DNA of 64,000 nucleotides from JAEUNX01 sp034004685 (GCA_034004685.1 JAVEWG010000008.1:28491-92490), one strand, 5' to 3'; shown: positions 43,386-52,002, numbered from the stretch's first letter. Notes: generated from the sequence alone by a model not told the origin. A program made the numbers and translations.

Positions 43386-44027
43386 ATGGCTCAGACGGAT
43401 ACCCAGCGGATCTACGTCTTCAAGCGCTACGAGCGCTTCTGGCATTGGTCGCAGGCGGCGCTGATCTTCGTCCTGCTGATCACCGGCTTCGAGATCCATG
43501 GCAGCTTCGACAACTTCGGCTTCCGGCGTGCGGTCGGGCTCCATACCTTGGCAGCCTGGACCCTCGTGGTGTTGTGGGCATTTACCGTGTTCTGGCATTT
43601 CACCACCGGCGAGTGGCGTCAATACACGCCCACTCTGAAGAAGGTCGATGCCATGATCCGCTACTACGCGTGGGGCATCTTCACCGGCGCGCCGCATCCC
43701 TACCGAAAGACCGTGCAGCGCAAGCACAACCCGCTGCAGCGGCTCGCCTACCTGGGCCTGCTCACGGTGGTGTCGCCGCTCATCTGGGGCTCCGGGCTGC
43801 TGTACCTCTTCTACGCCTACTGGAAGCCCTCGGGCCTCGATCGTTTCCTCTCGCTCGAGGCAGTTGCCACCATCCACACCGCCGCCGCGTTCATGATGCT
43901 GGTGTTCATCATCGCCCACGTCTACCTCACCACCACCGGCCATACCCCCTTCGCCCACATCAAGTCGATGATTACTGGATGGGAAGAGCTGGAGCACAGT
44001 GAAACGGAGGGCCGGAAGGGCGCATGA
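43386..44027 (+). CDS. Membrane cytochrome b (cytochrome b561/thiosulfate reductase gamma type)
   Basis: A 213-residue membrane protein with about four helices and candidate heme-ligand histidines in RFWHWSQAALIF, VGLHTLAAW, FWHFTTGEW, TIHTAAAF and IIAHVYLTTTGH. This is the layout of small quinol-oxidising cytochromes b of formate dehydrogenase and thiosulfate reductase complexes. It follows the octaheme gene by 13 bp, so the two probably form a quinol-dependent reductase. Confidence 0.88.
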   Translation: MAQTDTQRIYVFKRYERFWHWSQAALIFVLLITGFEIHGSFDNFGFRRAVGLHTLAAWTLVVLWAFTVFWHFTTGEWRQYTPTLKKVDAMIRYYAWGIFTGAPHPYRKTVQRKHNPLQRLAYLGLLTVVSPLIWGSGLLYLFYAYWKPSGLDRFLSLEAVATIHTAAAFMMLVFIIAHVYLTTTGHTPFAHIKSMITGWEELEHSETEGRKGA

Positions 44028-44159
44028 GACGAGGCGCCTCATCCCGGGGAGCGCCCCCGGGGTCGGGCGGCGGCGCCTGGGTTTGTCTCATGACAACGCT
44101 CGCCATCTCACACGGGAGCACGATGAGTTCGTGGCTATCGGGCCGATCGCCACAGGCAA

Positions 44160-44189
44160 TTGGACGGAATATAAGCAAATGCTTATTAT
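44160..44189 (+). promoter_or_regulatory. Promoter with ArsR-like palindromic operator before the peroxiredoxin gene
   Basis: A promoter of TTGGAC (44160-44165), an 18-bp spacer and TATTAT (44184-44189) lies about 40 bp before the peroxiredoxin ATG. ATAAGCAAATGCTTAT (44171-44186), a perfect palindrome with 7-bp arms and a 2-bp centre, fills the spacer and touches the -10. This is a classic repressor position, and A/T-rich palindromes of this size are typical of ArsR/SmtB-type metal or persulfide sensors. No ArsR gene is adjacent. Confidence 0.65.
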
Positions 44190-44227
44190 GCGTCAACGAT
44201 TCACCTCGACCGAAAAGGAGTCATGCC

Positions 44228-44872
44228 ATGGATGCCGTCACCACCCCTTCCTTCCCTAGGCTCAACGAACCCGCACCCGCCTTCAAGGCGCTTACCACGC
44301 ACGGCGAGCGCTCGCTCGAAGACTATCGCGGCAAGTGGCTGATCCTGTTCTCCCACCCGGCCGACTTCACCCCGGTGTGCACCACCGAGTTCATGGGCTT
44401 CGCGAATGCGGCGCCCAAGTTCGCCCAGATGAACTGCGAGCTGTTGGGACTCTCGATCGACAGCGTGTTCTCGCACCTGGCCTGGACGCGCAACATCAAG
44501 GAGAAGTTCGGCGTCGAGATCACCTTCCCCATCATCGAGGATCTCAAGATGGAGGTCGCCGCTGCCTACGGCATGATCCATCCCGGCGCGGGCGACACCT
44601 CGGCGGTGCGCGCCACCTTCCTCATCGATCCCAACGGTGTGCTGCGGGCGATGGTGTACTACCCGATGAGCAACGGCCGCAGCGTCGACGAATTCGTGCG
44701 TCTGCTCGAGGCGCTGCAGACCTCGGACACCCATAGCGTGGCCACACCCGAGAACTGGAAGCCGGGCGAGGCGGTGATCGTGCCCCCGCCGAAGACCGCG
44801 GAAGCGGCCGAGAAGCGCGCCGGAGAGGGTTACGACTACGTCGACTGGTACTTCTCCCGCAAGACCCTGTGA
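44228..44872 (+). CDS. Peroxiredoxin (Prx6/1-Cys type)
   Basis: A 214-residue thiol peroxidase reducing H2O2, organic peroxides or peroxynitrite. The peroxidatic Cys is in the motif FTPVCTTEF (about residue 45), with FSHPADFTP before it. SAVRATFLIDPNGVLRAMVY and the C-terminal GYDYVDWYFSRKTL are typical of Prx6-like proteins. A second Cys occurs in MNCELLG but is not in a usual resolving position. The start is ATG 44228, with AAAGGAG upstream. It heads the plus-strand operon behind the palindrome-bearing promoter. Confidence 0.92.
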   Translation: MDAVTTPSFPRLNEPAPAFKALTTHGERSLEDYRGKWLILFSHPADFTPVCTTEFMGFANAAPKFAQMNCELLGLSIDSVFSHLAWTRNIKEKFGVEITFPIIEDLKMEVAAAYGMIHPGAGDTSAVRATFLIDPNGVLRAMVYYPMSNGRSVDEFVRLLEALQTSDTHSVATPENWKPGEAVIVPPPKTAEAAEKRAGEGYDYVDWYFSRKTL

Positions 44873-44934
44873 TCGCCTCCCGGCAATGACCGGTGCCCGC
44901 GCTGCCGCGGGCACCGCTGCAAAGGAATGTGCTC

Positions 44935-46356
44935 ATGACTTCCGAGATCCATGCGGATGTGGCCATCATCGGCGCCGGCACCGCCGGGCTGTATGCCCTG
45001 CGCGAGGTGCGCCGCGCCAGGAAGTCCTTCGTCCTCATTGATCGCGGCCCGCTCGGCACCACCTGCGCCCGGGTCGGCTGCATGCCGTCGAAATCGGCGC
45101 TTCACGTGGCGGAGTTGTGGGGCGCGCGCCTCAAGTTCGCCCGGTTCGGCGGCGACCGGGGCGAGGCGCTCGCGCTCGACCGGTCGCGCGCCTGGCAGCA
45201 CGTGCGCATGCAGCGCGACGGCTTCACGGCGAGCGCCGCGGGCAAGGCGCGGGAGGGGGCGGGCGAACACCTGATCGAAGGCCACGCCCGCTTCCTCGAG
45301 CCGAACGTGCTGGAAGTCGAGGGCCCGGGCGGGCGCCGCATCGTGCGCGCCGGCGCAGTCGTCATCGCCACCGGCTCGCACCCGGTCAGGCCGGCCTGGC
45401 TGCAGCCGCTGGGCAAGCGGGTGGTGTCCACCGACGAGCTGTTCGAGCTCGAGACCGTGCCCGATGCGATCGGGGTGCTGGGGCTCGGGGCGATCGGCCT
45501 GGAGATGGGGCTGGCGCTCGCCCGCCTCGGCGTACGGGTCGTGGGCGCGGACGTGGCGGCGGTGCCGGCCGGGATTGCCGACCCGGTCGTGGCCGAGCGC
45601 GCCATTACCCGTTTCGGAAAGGAAATCGAGCTGTGGCTGGGTGAGACCGCGTCCGTTGCGGTCGACGGCGCGGGCCTTGCGCTCGCGAGCGGCGAGCGCC
45701 GGGCGCAGGTGGATCTCGTCCTCGCCGCGCTCGGCCGCCGGCCCAACACCGACGGCCTCGATCTCGCCGCGGCCGGCGTCGCTCTCGGCCCGCGCGGCGA
45801 GATCCCCTTCGATCCCGCCACGATGCAGGTGGGTGCACTGCCGATGTTCGTCGCCGGCGATGCCAGCGGCGATCGGCCGCTGATGCACGAGGCGGCCGAC
45901 GAAGGCGCGATCGCGGGCTTCAACGCCGCGCGTGGGCTTCGGACGCGGTTCCGGCGCAAGGTGGCGCTGGGCATCGCCTTCTCGCAGCCGGACGTGGCTG
46001 CGGTGGGCGAGCGCTTCGACGCGCTCGATCCGGCGTCTATCATCATCGGCAGTGCGGAAGGTGCGACCAACGGACGCTCGCGCGTGCTGGATGCCGGCGA
46101 CAACCTGCTGCGCATCTACGCCGACGCCGCGAGCGGGCGGCTCCGCGGCGCCGCCTTGGTGAGCCAGGACGGCGAGCATCTGGCCCATCTGCTGGCGTGG
46201 GCCATCCAGCGCGGGGAAACCGCGGCAGGCTTGCTGGAGATGCCGTTCTACCACCCGGTGGTGGAAGAGATGGTGCAATCGGCCCTCCAGGACATCGTCG
46301 GCCGGATCCCGGCCGTGGGCGGGTTGCCACCCGGCCTGAGCGCGGAGGAAGCATGA
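44935..46356 (+). CDS. Dihydrolipoamide dehydrogenase-like flavin disulfide oxidoreductase
   Basis: A 473-residue FAD/NAD(P) enzyme of the class I disulfide reductase family. FAD-binding GAGTAGLYALREVR is at about 12-25, the redox pair is TCARVGCMPSK (about 43-53), the NAD site is GLGAIGLEMGLALARLGVRV, and the second FAD motif is MFVAGDAS. The C-terminal interface ends with MPFYHPVVEEMV, where His and Glu form the active-site dyad. It is not near 2-oxoacid dehydrogenase genes. Next to a peroxiredoxin it may reduce a thiol carrier or low-molecular-weight disulfides. Confidence 0.88.
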   Translation: MTSEIHADVAIIGAGTAGLYALREVRRARKSFVLIDRGPLGTTCARVGCMPSKSALHVAELWGARLKFARFGGDRGEALALDRSRAWQHVRMQRDGFTASAAGKAREGAGEHLIEGHARFLEPNVLEVEGPGGRRIVRAGAVVIATGSHPVRPAWLQPLGKRVVSTDELFELETVPDAIGVLGLGAIGLEMGLALARLGVRVVGADVAAVPAGIADPVVAERAITRFGKEIELWLGETASVAVDGAGLALASGERRAQVDLVLAALGRRPNTDGLDLAAAGVALGPRGEIPFDPATMQVGALPMFVAGDASGDRPLMHEAADEGAIAGFNAARGLRTRFRRKVALGIAFSQPDVAAVGERFDALDPASIIIGSAEGATNGRSRVLDAGDNLLRIYADAASGRLRGAALVSQDGEHLAHLLAWAIQRGETAAGLLEMPFYHPVVEEMVQSALQDIVGRIPAVGGLPPGLSAEEA

Positions 46357-46784
46357 TGCTGCGGCGATGGTTCGTCCTGGCGCTGCTGGGCGTGGGTGCC
46401 GCCGGCGGCGCCCACGCGGGCGAGGCAAGCCTCGTGGTGCGCATCGACGGCATCCGGCACGAGCGGGGCGCGTTGCGCGTGAGCCTCTACCGCGACCCGA
46501 AGACCTTCCGCAAGGAGCCCCAGGCGACGGCCGTGCAGCAGGTCGCCGCCGCACCCGGGCAGGCCACGGTCGGCTTCGCGGCGCTGCCGCCCGGCCGCTA
46601 CGCGGTGATGGCCTACCACGACGAGGACGGCAACGGCGAGCTCAACCGCCGCTTCGGCATGTTCCCCACCGAGGGCTGGGGCCTGTCCAACAACCCCACG
46701 GTGATCGGCCCGCCGGCCTTCGACGACAGCGCCTTCGAGGTCGTCGCGCCGAGCACCGCGGTGACCATCGAACTGAGCTACTGA
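46353..46784 (+). CDS. DUF2141 secreted protein
   Basis: A 143-residue protein with a signal peptide (about 1-22, GGAHAG) and a DUF2141 beta-sandwich domain: GALRVSLYRDPKTFRKE, LPPGRYAVMAYHDEDGNGEL and GMFPTEGWGLSNNP. The Asp/Glu-rich loop DEDGNGELN suggests calcium binding. Its function is unknown. The ATG overlaps the stop of the upstream flavoprotein gene (ATGA). Confidence 0.87.
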   Translation: MMLRRWFVLALLGVGAAGGAHAGEASLVVRIDGIRHERGALRVSLYRDPKTFRKEPQATAVQQVAAAPGQATVGFAALPPGRYAVMAYHDEDGNGELNRRFGMFPTEGWGLSNNPTVIGPPAFDDSAFEVVAPSTAVTIELSY

Positions 46785-46802
46785 ACGACGCAGGGTGTCA
46801 CC

Positions 46803-47807
46803 ATGAACAACACGGCCCAGACTCGACCTCAGGCGGCGTCCGCCGCGCCGCCGACCCTCGACAGCCGGCTCGAGCATTTCCCCGTCGCGCTCTTTTCCAC
46901 CGTGATGGGCACGGCGGGGCTCGCCATCGCGTGGAAAAAGGCGCATGCGGTGCTCGGCCTGCCGGCATCCGTGTGGCAGGTGGTGGCGGCGATCGCCAGC
47001 GCGCTTTTCGTGCTCCTCGCGGCGATCTACGCCGTCAAGGTCGCGCGCCATCCCGCGGCCGTCGCCGCCGAGCGCGGCCATCCGGTGCGGGTGAACTTCT
47101 TTCCCGCCATCTCCATCGGCGTGCTCCTGCTTGCCATCGTCTGGGCCGAGGACGCGCCGGTCTTCGCCGGCGCCCTGTGGGCGGTGGGCGCGGCGGCCCA
47201 TCTGGGCTTCACCCTGATGGCGATGAGCAGCTGGATCCACCACACCCACTACGACATCAAGCACGCCAATCCCGCCTGGTTCATCCCGGTGGTGGGCAAC
47301 ATCATCGTGCCGGTGGTGGGGGTGAAGTTCGCCCCGCTCGAGGTGTCGTGGTTCTTCTTCAGCATCGGCCTGGTGTTCTGGCTGGTGCTGCTCACCATCG
47401 TGATGTACCGGCTGTTCTTCCACGAACCCCTGCCGGTGCGCCTGACGCCGACGCTCTTCATCCTGCTCGCGCCGCCCTCGGTGGGCTTCATCGCCTACAT
47501 TGGCCTTACCGGCGAGCTCGACGGCTTCGGCCGGGTGCTGTACTACACGGCGCTCTTCCTCACTCTGCTGCTGTCGACCAACGCCGCGCGCTTCTTCCGC
47601 GTGCCGTTCTTCGTCTCGGCCTGGGCCTACTCGTTCCCGCTCGCCGCAATGACGATCGCGACGCTGGTGATGTACGAGCGAACCGGCTTGCTCTTCTTCG
47701 CCGCCATCGGTTCGGCGCTGCTCGTCGTGCTGAGCGGCATCGTCGCCGTGCTCGTGGTAAAGACCGTGCAGACCGCACGCCGAGGGGAACTTTACGTGCC
47801 CGAGTAG
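46803..47807 (+). CDS. TDT/SLAC1-type anion channel or transporter
   Basis: A 334-residue membrane protein with about ten helices. The start of the family domain is DSRLEHFPVALFSTVMGTAG, with the typical VNFFPAISIGVLLLA and STNAARFFRVPFFVSAWAYS. The TDT family includes TehA, plant SLAC1 and the yeast sulfite exporter Ssu1. In a cargo with rhodanese, DsrE and an octaheme cytochrome, sulfite or another small anion is a reasonable substrate, but this is inference. Confidence 0.88.
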   Translation: MNNTAQTRPQAASAAPPTLDSRLEHFPVALFSTVMGTAGLAIAWKKAHAVLGLPASVWQVVAAIASALFVLLAAIYAVKVARHPAAVAAERGHPVRVNFFPAISIGVLLLAIVWAEDAPVFAGALWAVGAAAHLGFTLMAMSSWIHHTHYDIKHANPAWFIPVVGNIIVPVVGVKFAPLEVSWFFFSIGLVFWLVLLTIVMYRLFFHEPLPVRLTPTLFILLAPPSVGFIAYIGLTGELDGFGRVLYYTALFLTLLLSTNAARFFRVPFFVSAWAYSFPLAAMTIATLVMYERTGLLFFAAIGSALLVVLSGIVAVLVVKTVQTARRGELYVPE

Positions 47808-47892
47808 CGGCGGCGAGGACGCGTCGCCCCGCCGCCGCAGGAAGCTCGTCGCGCGTAGCACAGGAGGCAACATCGGCTTCTGGAGGATGCCC

Positions 47893-48369
47893 ATGAATCC
47901 GTTGAACGAAACCGAAATCCGGGCGCTGCACGATGCGCTCGATGACGAGTACCAGGCCTTCTCGACGTATGAGCAGGTGATCGCCGACTTCGGCGAGGTG
48001 CAGCCATTCTGCAACATCCGCGATGCCGAGGCCCGCCACATCGAAGCCCTCTGCAGCCTGTACGCCCGCTACGGGCTCGCAGTGCCGGCGAACCCATGGG
48101 CCGGCAAAGTGCCTCGCTTCGCCAGCCTGCACGACGCCTGCGAAGCCGGGGTGGCCGCCGAGCTTACCAATGCGGCCCTCTACGAGCGCCTGCTCGCGAG
48201 CACCGAGCGGCCCGATCTCGTTGCCGTCTTCCGCAATCTGCAGGAGGCTTCGCAGGAACGCCATCTGCCCGCCTTCCGGCGTTGCGTGGAGCGAGGCGGC
48301 GCCGGAGGAGGACGTGGCGCCTGCGGAGACGGTCCGAGGCGTCGGCGGGAGCGGGGAGGCCACGCGTGA
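47893..48369 (+). CDS. Ferritin-like protein (DUF2202-like)
   Basis: A 158-residue four-helix protein. Glu/His positions suitable for a di-iron site are in LDDEYQAFSTYEQVI, DAEARHIEALCSLY, AAELTNAALYERLL and EASQERHLPAFRRC. I chose ATG 47893 because GGAGG lies 6 bp before it, whereas the ATG at 47887 abuts the ribosome site. The C-terminal 25 residues are Gly/Arg-rich and low-complexity. The stop overlaps the next start. Confidence 0.8.
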   Translation: MNPLNETEIRALHDALDDEYQAFSTYEQVIADFGEVQPFCNIRDAEARHIEALCSLYARYGLAVPANPWAGKVPRFASLHDACEAGVAAELTNAALYERLLASTERPDLVAVFRNLQEASQERHLPAFRRCVERGGAGGGRGACGDGPRRRRERGGHA

Positions 48370-49367
48370 AATCCGTCATCGAGAAGGGTGGCGGCAGCTT
48401 CAGCGGCATCAAGCTGCTGCTGTGGGAGAACCCCCTGCCGCCCCTGGACGAAGCAGTTGTCGCTGCTTGCGCGGAGGTTCCGCACAGCAACTACTACACC
48501 GAGGCACATTCGGCGCCGCTGCGCCGCTTGCTCGCTCAGCGGCTCGGCGTACCGGAGCGATGCATTCACATCAACGCGGGTTCCGAACTCATCCTGCGGC
48601 AGCTCTTCGACCGCTTCGGCCAGCAGGTCCATCTGCTGACGCCGACCTACGTCCTGTTCCCTGAGATCGCCGGTCGTTACACCGAAACCTGCCTGACGCC
48701 CGAGAACGACTTCGCCTACGACCTGGCCACACTGGTGATCCCTACGGGGACCACACTGGCGGTGATAGTCAATCCCAACAACCCCAACGGCGGCGTCTTC
48801 GACATGAGCCCGCTTCCCGACCTGCTGGCGCGCCACCCGCAGACGCGCTTTCTGGTCGACGAGGCGTTCATCGATCTTGCCGGGCAATCGGTCGCCCACC
48901 TGGTGCCGCACTACCCGAACCTGCTGGTGACCCGGACGCTTTCCAAGGCACACAGCCTGGCGGGTTTTCGCGTCGGCTATGCGATCCTGCCGGAAGCCGT
49001 CGCCGACGAGATGAACGCCCATAACGACGCCTATCCGCTGGCCCGTCCGAGCGAAGCGGCCGCGATCGCGACCCTGCTGCACGAGGACAGGATCCACGCA
49101 CGCGCCGCCGAGCTGCGCGCGTGGGCGGGCCAATTGGCCGAAGCGTTGCGCCGGCTCGGCGTGCGGACGTTTCCCAGCTCGACCTACTTCTTCCTCGCCG
49201 ATTTCGCGCCACACGACGCCGCCGTGGTGGCGGCGCGCCTGCACGAGCGCAGCGTGCTGGTGAAACCGCTCAACGATGCGCGACTCGGGCCGGGCTACAT
49301 GCGCGTGACCACGGCCCTTCCGGACGACAACGTGCGCGTGGTCGCCGCGCTGAAGGCCGTGCTATGA
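48366..49367 (+). CDS. PLP-dependent aminotransferase (HisC-like, class I/II)
   Basis: A 333-residue fold-type I aminotransferase. The PLP lysine is in RTLSKAHSLAGFRVGYAI, with NPNNPNGG and FLVDEAFIDL for cofactor contact. It resembles histidinol-phosphate aminotransferase but is not in a his operon. The start is GTG 48366, overlapping the ferritin-like stop (GTGA), and its own stop overlaps the znuA-like start (ATGA). This tight coupling to a metal-uptake system hints at a role in making or processing a metal ligand, but no partner ligase is visible. Confidence 0.85.
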   Translation: MKSVIEKGGGSFSGIKLLLWENPLPPLDEAVVAACAEVPHSNYYTEAHSAPLRRLLAQRLGVPERCIHINAGSELILRQLFDRFGQQVHLLTPTYVLFPEIAGRYTETCLTPENDFAYDLATLVIPTGTTLAVIVNPNNPNGGVFDMSPLPDLLARHPQTRFLVDEAFIDLAGQSVAHLVPHYPNLLVTRTLSKAHSLAGFRVGYAILPEAVADEMNAHNDAYPLARPSEAAAIATLLHEDRIHARAAELRAWAGQLAEALRRLGVRTFPSSTYFFLADFAPHDAAVVAARLHERSVLVKPLNDARLGPGYMRVTTALPDDNVRVVAALKAVL

Positions 49368-50236
49368 ACGCGCGGCGACGGTGGTGGCTGCTCGGTCTCT
49401 TCAGCCTGCTTCTCGCCGCTTCATCGAGCGTGGTGCGGCCCGCACCGTTGCAGGTCTTCGTCAGCATCCTGCCGCAAAAGTACTTCGTGGAGCATATCGG
49501 CGGGGAGCGCGTGGCCGTCTCGGTGATGGTCGGCCCCGGGCGCAGCCCTGCGACCTACGAGCCGACGCCCAGCCAGCTCTCGCGGCTCGCGCACGCGCAG
49601 GCGTACTTCCGCACCGGCGTGGCGTTCGAGAAGGTATGGATGGCGCGGATCGGCGAGATCAATCCCGCCATGCGCATCGTCGACATGTGCCGCGGAATCG
49701 TTCTACGCCAAGTCGATCGGCCGTTCGAAGCCGTGCTTGCCCCGGATGGGGAGGCCGACCCGCACGTGTGGACGAGCCCGCGTCTGGTCAAACGGATGAG
49801 TGCCAACATTCGTGACGCCCTCGTCGAGCTCGATCCCGCGCATCGCACCGCATACGCCGCCAACTTCGATCGCTTCGCCGCCGAGCTCGACCAGCTGGAC
49901 GCCGACATCGACGCGGCACTCGCTGGCGCGCGCCAACGCAGCTTCATGGTTTTCCATCCGTCGTGGGGTTACTACGCGGATGCCTATGGCCTCAAACAGA
50001 TCGCGATCGAGACCGGCGGCAAGGAGCCGGGCCCGCGCAGTCTCGCGCGGACGATCGAATTCGGCCGCCGCGAGGGCGTCAGGGTCATCTTCGTCCAGGC
50101 CCAGTTCAGCCGGCGCGCCGCCGAGACGATTGCACAGGCGCTGGGGGCGAGGGTGGTCGCGGTGGATCCGCTGGCGGAAGACTATCTCGACAACATGCGC
50201 GCGGTGACGCGCCAGTTCGCCGAGGCGATCCGATGA
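49364..50236 (+). CDS. znuA: Zinc/manganese ABC transporter substrate-binding protein
   Basis: A 290-residue cluster A-I binding protein with a signal peptide (about 1-27). VFVSILPQKYFVEHIGGERV and YEPTPSQLSRLAHAQAYFRT are typical. Metal ligands probably include His in DPHVWTSPR and in VFHPSWGYYADAYGL. The first His usually found in the HTYEPTP-like motif is replaced here (SPATYEPTP), and the long His-rich loop of ZnuA is absent, so metal preference may differ from zinc. The ATG overlaps the aminotransferase stop. Confidence 0.85.
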   Translation: MNARRRWWLLGLFSLLLAASSSVVRPAPLQVFVSILPQKYFVEHIGGERVAVSVMVGPGRSPATYEPTPSQLSRLAHAQAYFRTGVAFEKVWMARIGEINPAMRIVDMCRGIVLRQVDRPFEAVLAPDGEADPHVWTSPRLVKRMSANIRDALVELDPAHRTAYAANFDRFAAELDQLDADIDAALAGARQRSFMVFHPSWGYYADAYGLKQIAIETGGKEPGPRSLARTIEFGRREGVRVIFVQAQFSRRAAETIAQALGARVVAVDPLAEDYLDNMRAVTRQFAEAIR

Positions 50237-50984
50237 GCGGACCCGCGATCCGGCTGGAGAAGGTCTCTTTCGCCTACCAGGGGATCCCCGCCCTGGAGGA
50301 CGTGAGCCTCGATGTGGAGGAGGGGGAATTCCTCGGCCTGGTGGGGCCCAATGGCGGGGGCAAGAGCACGCTGTTGCGGCTCGTGCTCGGTCTGCTCGTG
50401 CCCGACCGCGGGCGCATCGACGTATTCGGCGAGCCGCCGGCGAGGGCGCGGCAGGCGCTCGGCTATGTGCCGCAGTTCGCCACCTTTCGGCGCGACTTCC
50501 CGGTCACCGCGGAAGAAACGGTGCTCCTCGGGCGGCTGGGCATGACAAGTGCGCTGTTCGGTACCGCGACCGGGACCGCAGAATGGCGCAGCAGGCGATG
50601 AGGGAGACCGGCGTCGTCGAACTGCGTGAGCGCCCCATCGAAGCGCTGTCGGGCGGGCAGCTGCAGCGCGTGCTGATTGCCCGCGCCCTTGCCTGTGAGC
50701 CGCGGATGCTCATCCTCGACGAGCCGACCGCGAACGTGGACGTGCGCGCCGAAGGCGACATCTTCGATCTCCTCAAAGTGCTCAACGCCCGCATGACCAT
50801 CGTCGTCGTCTCCCACGACATCGGCTTCATTTCCCAGTACGTCACGCGCGTCGCGTGCCTGAATCGAACGTTGTTGTGCCACACCACCGCGCCGCTTGGC
50901 GGGGACGTGATCGAACGCCTCTACGGTGCGCCGGTGAGGATGATCCGGCACGCGAGCCGGGTCGAAGCGGGACGCACGTCATGA
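50233..50984 (+). pseudogene. znuC: Metal ABC transporter ATPase ZnuC, split by a frameshift
   Basis: The first part (50233-50601) encodes Walker A GPNGGGKST and the Q-loop YVPQFATF, then diverges after GTATGTAEW into WRSRR and a stop. The second part, in another frame (ATG 50583 to 50984), has the signature LSGGQLQRVLIARALA, Walker B MLILDEPTANVD and the switch VVVSHDIGF. One missing base at about 50560-50582 would restore a normal ATPase of about 250 residues. Unless it is a sequencing error or the halves reassociate, the transporter lacks an intact ATPase. Upstream and downstream overlaps (ATGA) are preserved. Confidence 0.8.
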
Positions 50985-51832
50985 ATGGTTTTCTCGATGC
51001 GCTGATGCGCGAGGCGTTCTTGCAGCACGCCCTGCTTGGCGGTCTACTCGCCAGTCTCGCCTGCGGCGTCGTCGGTACCTACGTGGTGGCCAAGCGCATC
51101 GGCTTCGTCGCCGGCGGCATCGCCCATTCGGTGCTCGGCGGCATGGGCATCGCCTATTTCCTCGGTGCGAGCCCGTTGGCTGGCGCGCTGGCCGCCGCCC
51201 TCGTCGCCGCGCTCGTCATCGGCTGGGTGAGCCTGCGCGTGCGCAAGGACGAGGACACGATCATCGCTGCGCTATGGGCGATCGGCATGGCCGTGGGCGT
51301 GCTCTTCATCTCGCGCACCCCGGGCTACAACGCGGATCTCATGAGCTACCTGTTCGGCAACATCCTGATGGTCTCGCGTGCCGACCTGTGGGTGATGGCG
51401 GTCCTCGATGGGATCGTGCTGCTTGTGGTAGCGCTGTTTTCCAAGCAGTTCCTGGCGGTGTCGTTCGACGAGGAGTTCGCACGGGTGCGGGGAACACGGG
51501 TCGAGTTGTTCCATCTCCTGCTGCTCTGCCTGGTGGCGCTGACGGTGGTCGTCCTGATCCAGGTCGTGGGCCTGATCCTCGTGCTCGCCCTGCTCACCCT
51601 GCCCGCGGCGATCGCGGCTCAGTGGCGCTCGCGCCTGGCGCCAATCATGGCGCTTGCGGTGGTGCTCGGCATGGCATTCACGGCTGGCGGCCTGGCTCTG
51701 TCTTACACGCCGGATCTTCCTGCTGGGGCAACGATCATTCTGTTGGCGGGGGCGACGTATCTTCTCGCGCTCGGTGCAAGATGCTTCGTGTCGAAGCGTG
51801 CGCCCGCAGGCGCGAGGCCGAACGGCCCGTGA
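50981..51832 (+). CDS. znuB: Zinc/manganese ABC transporter permease ZnuB
   Basis: A 283-residue permease of the ABC-3 family with about eight helices. Family hallmarks include GTYVVAKRIGFVAGGIAHSV, FGNILMVSRADLWVMAVLD and VGLILVLALLTLPAAIAAQW. The ATG overlaps the stop of the ATPase frame, so translation would be coupled even though znuC is broken. It is the last gene before the Tn3-family transposon; 170 bp without a gene follow. Confidence 0.92.
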   Translation: MNGFLDALMREAFLQHALLGGLLASLACGVVGTYVVAKRIGFVAGGIAHSVLGGMGIAYFLGASPLAGALAAALVAALVIGWVSLRVRKDEDTIIAALWAIGMAVGVLFISRTPGYNADLMSYLFGNILMVSRADLWVMAVLDGIVLLVVALFSKQFLAVSFDEEFARVRGTRVELFHLLLLCLVALTVVVLIQVVGLILVLALLTLPAAIAAQWRSRLAPIMALAVVLGMAFTAGGLALSYTPDLPAGATIILLAGATYLLALGARCFVSKRAPAGARPNGP

Positions 51833-52002
51833 ATCGTGCGGCGTCGCCCGCCTCATTGCGGTAGGGGGCCATGGCTGGGCGAGCACCAGAACAGTTACGT
51901 GCATCAAGTTGTGCAAGTTGGGTCGCAGACTGGGCCGCGGATAAACCATTTTCTAATCGAAACGGGCCGCGTCCAACGGCAGTCTAGCGCGTGTCTGAAT
52001 CA

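Noticed and set aside
41567..43387. 606-codon minus-strand frame opposite the octaheme gene
   Set aside because: The plus strand has eight heme motifs in order; the minus frame has no motif.
44836..46554. 572-codon minus-strand frame opposite the flavoprotein gene
   Set aside because: Antisense shadow of a protein with clear FAD, redox-Cys and NAD motifs.
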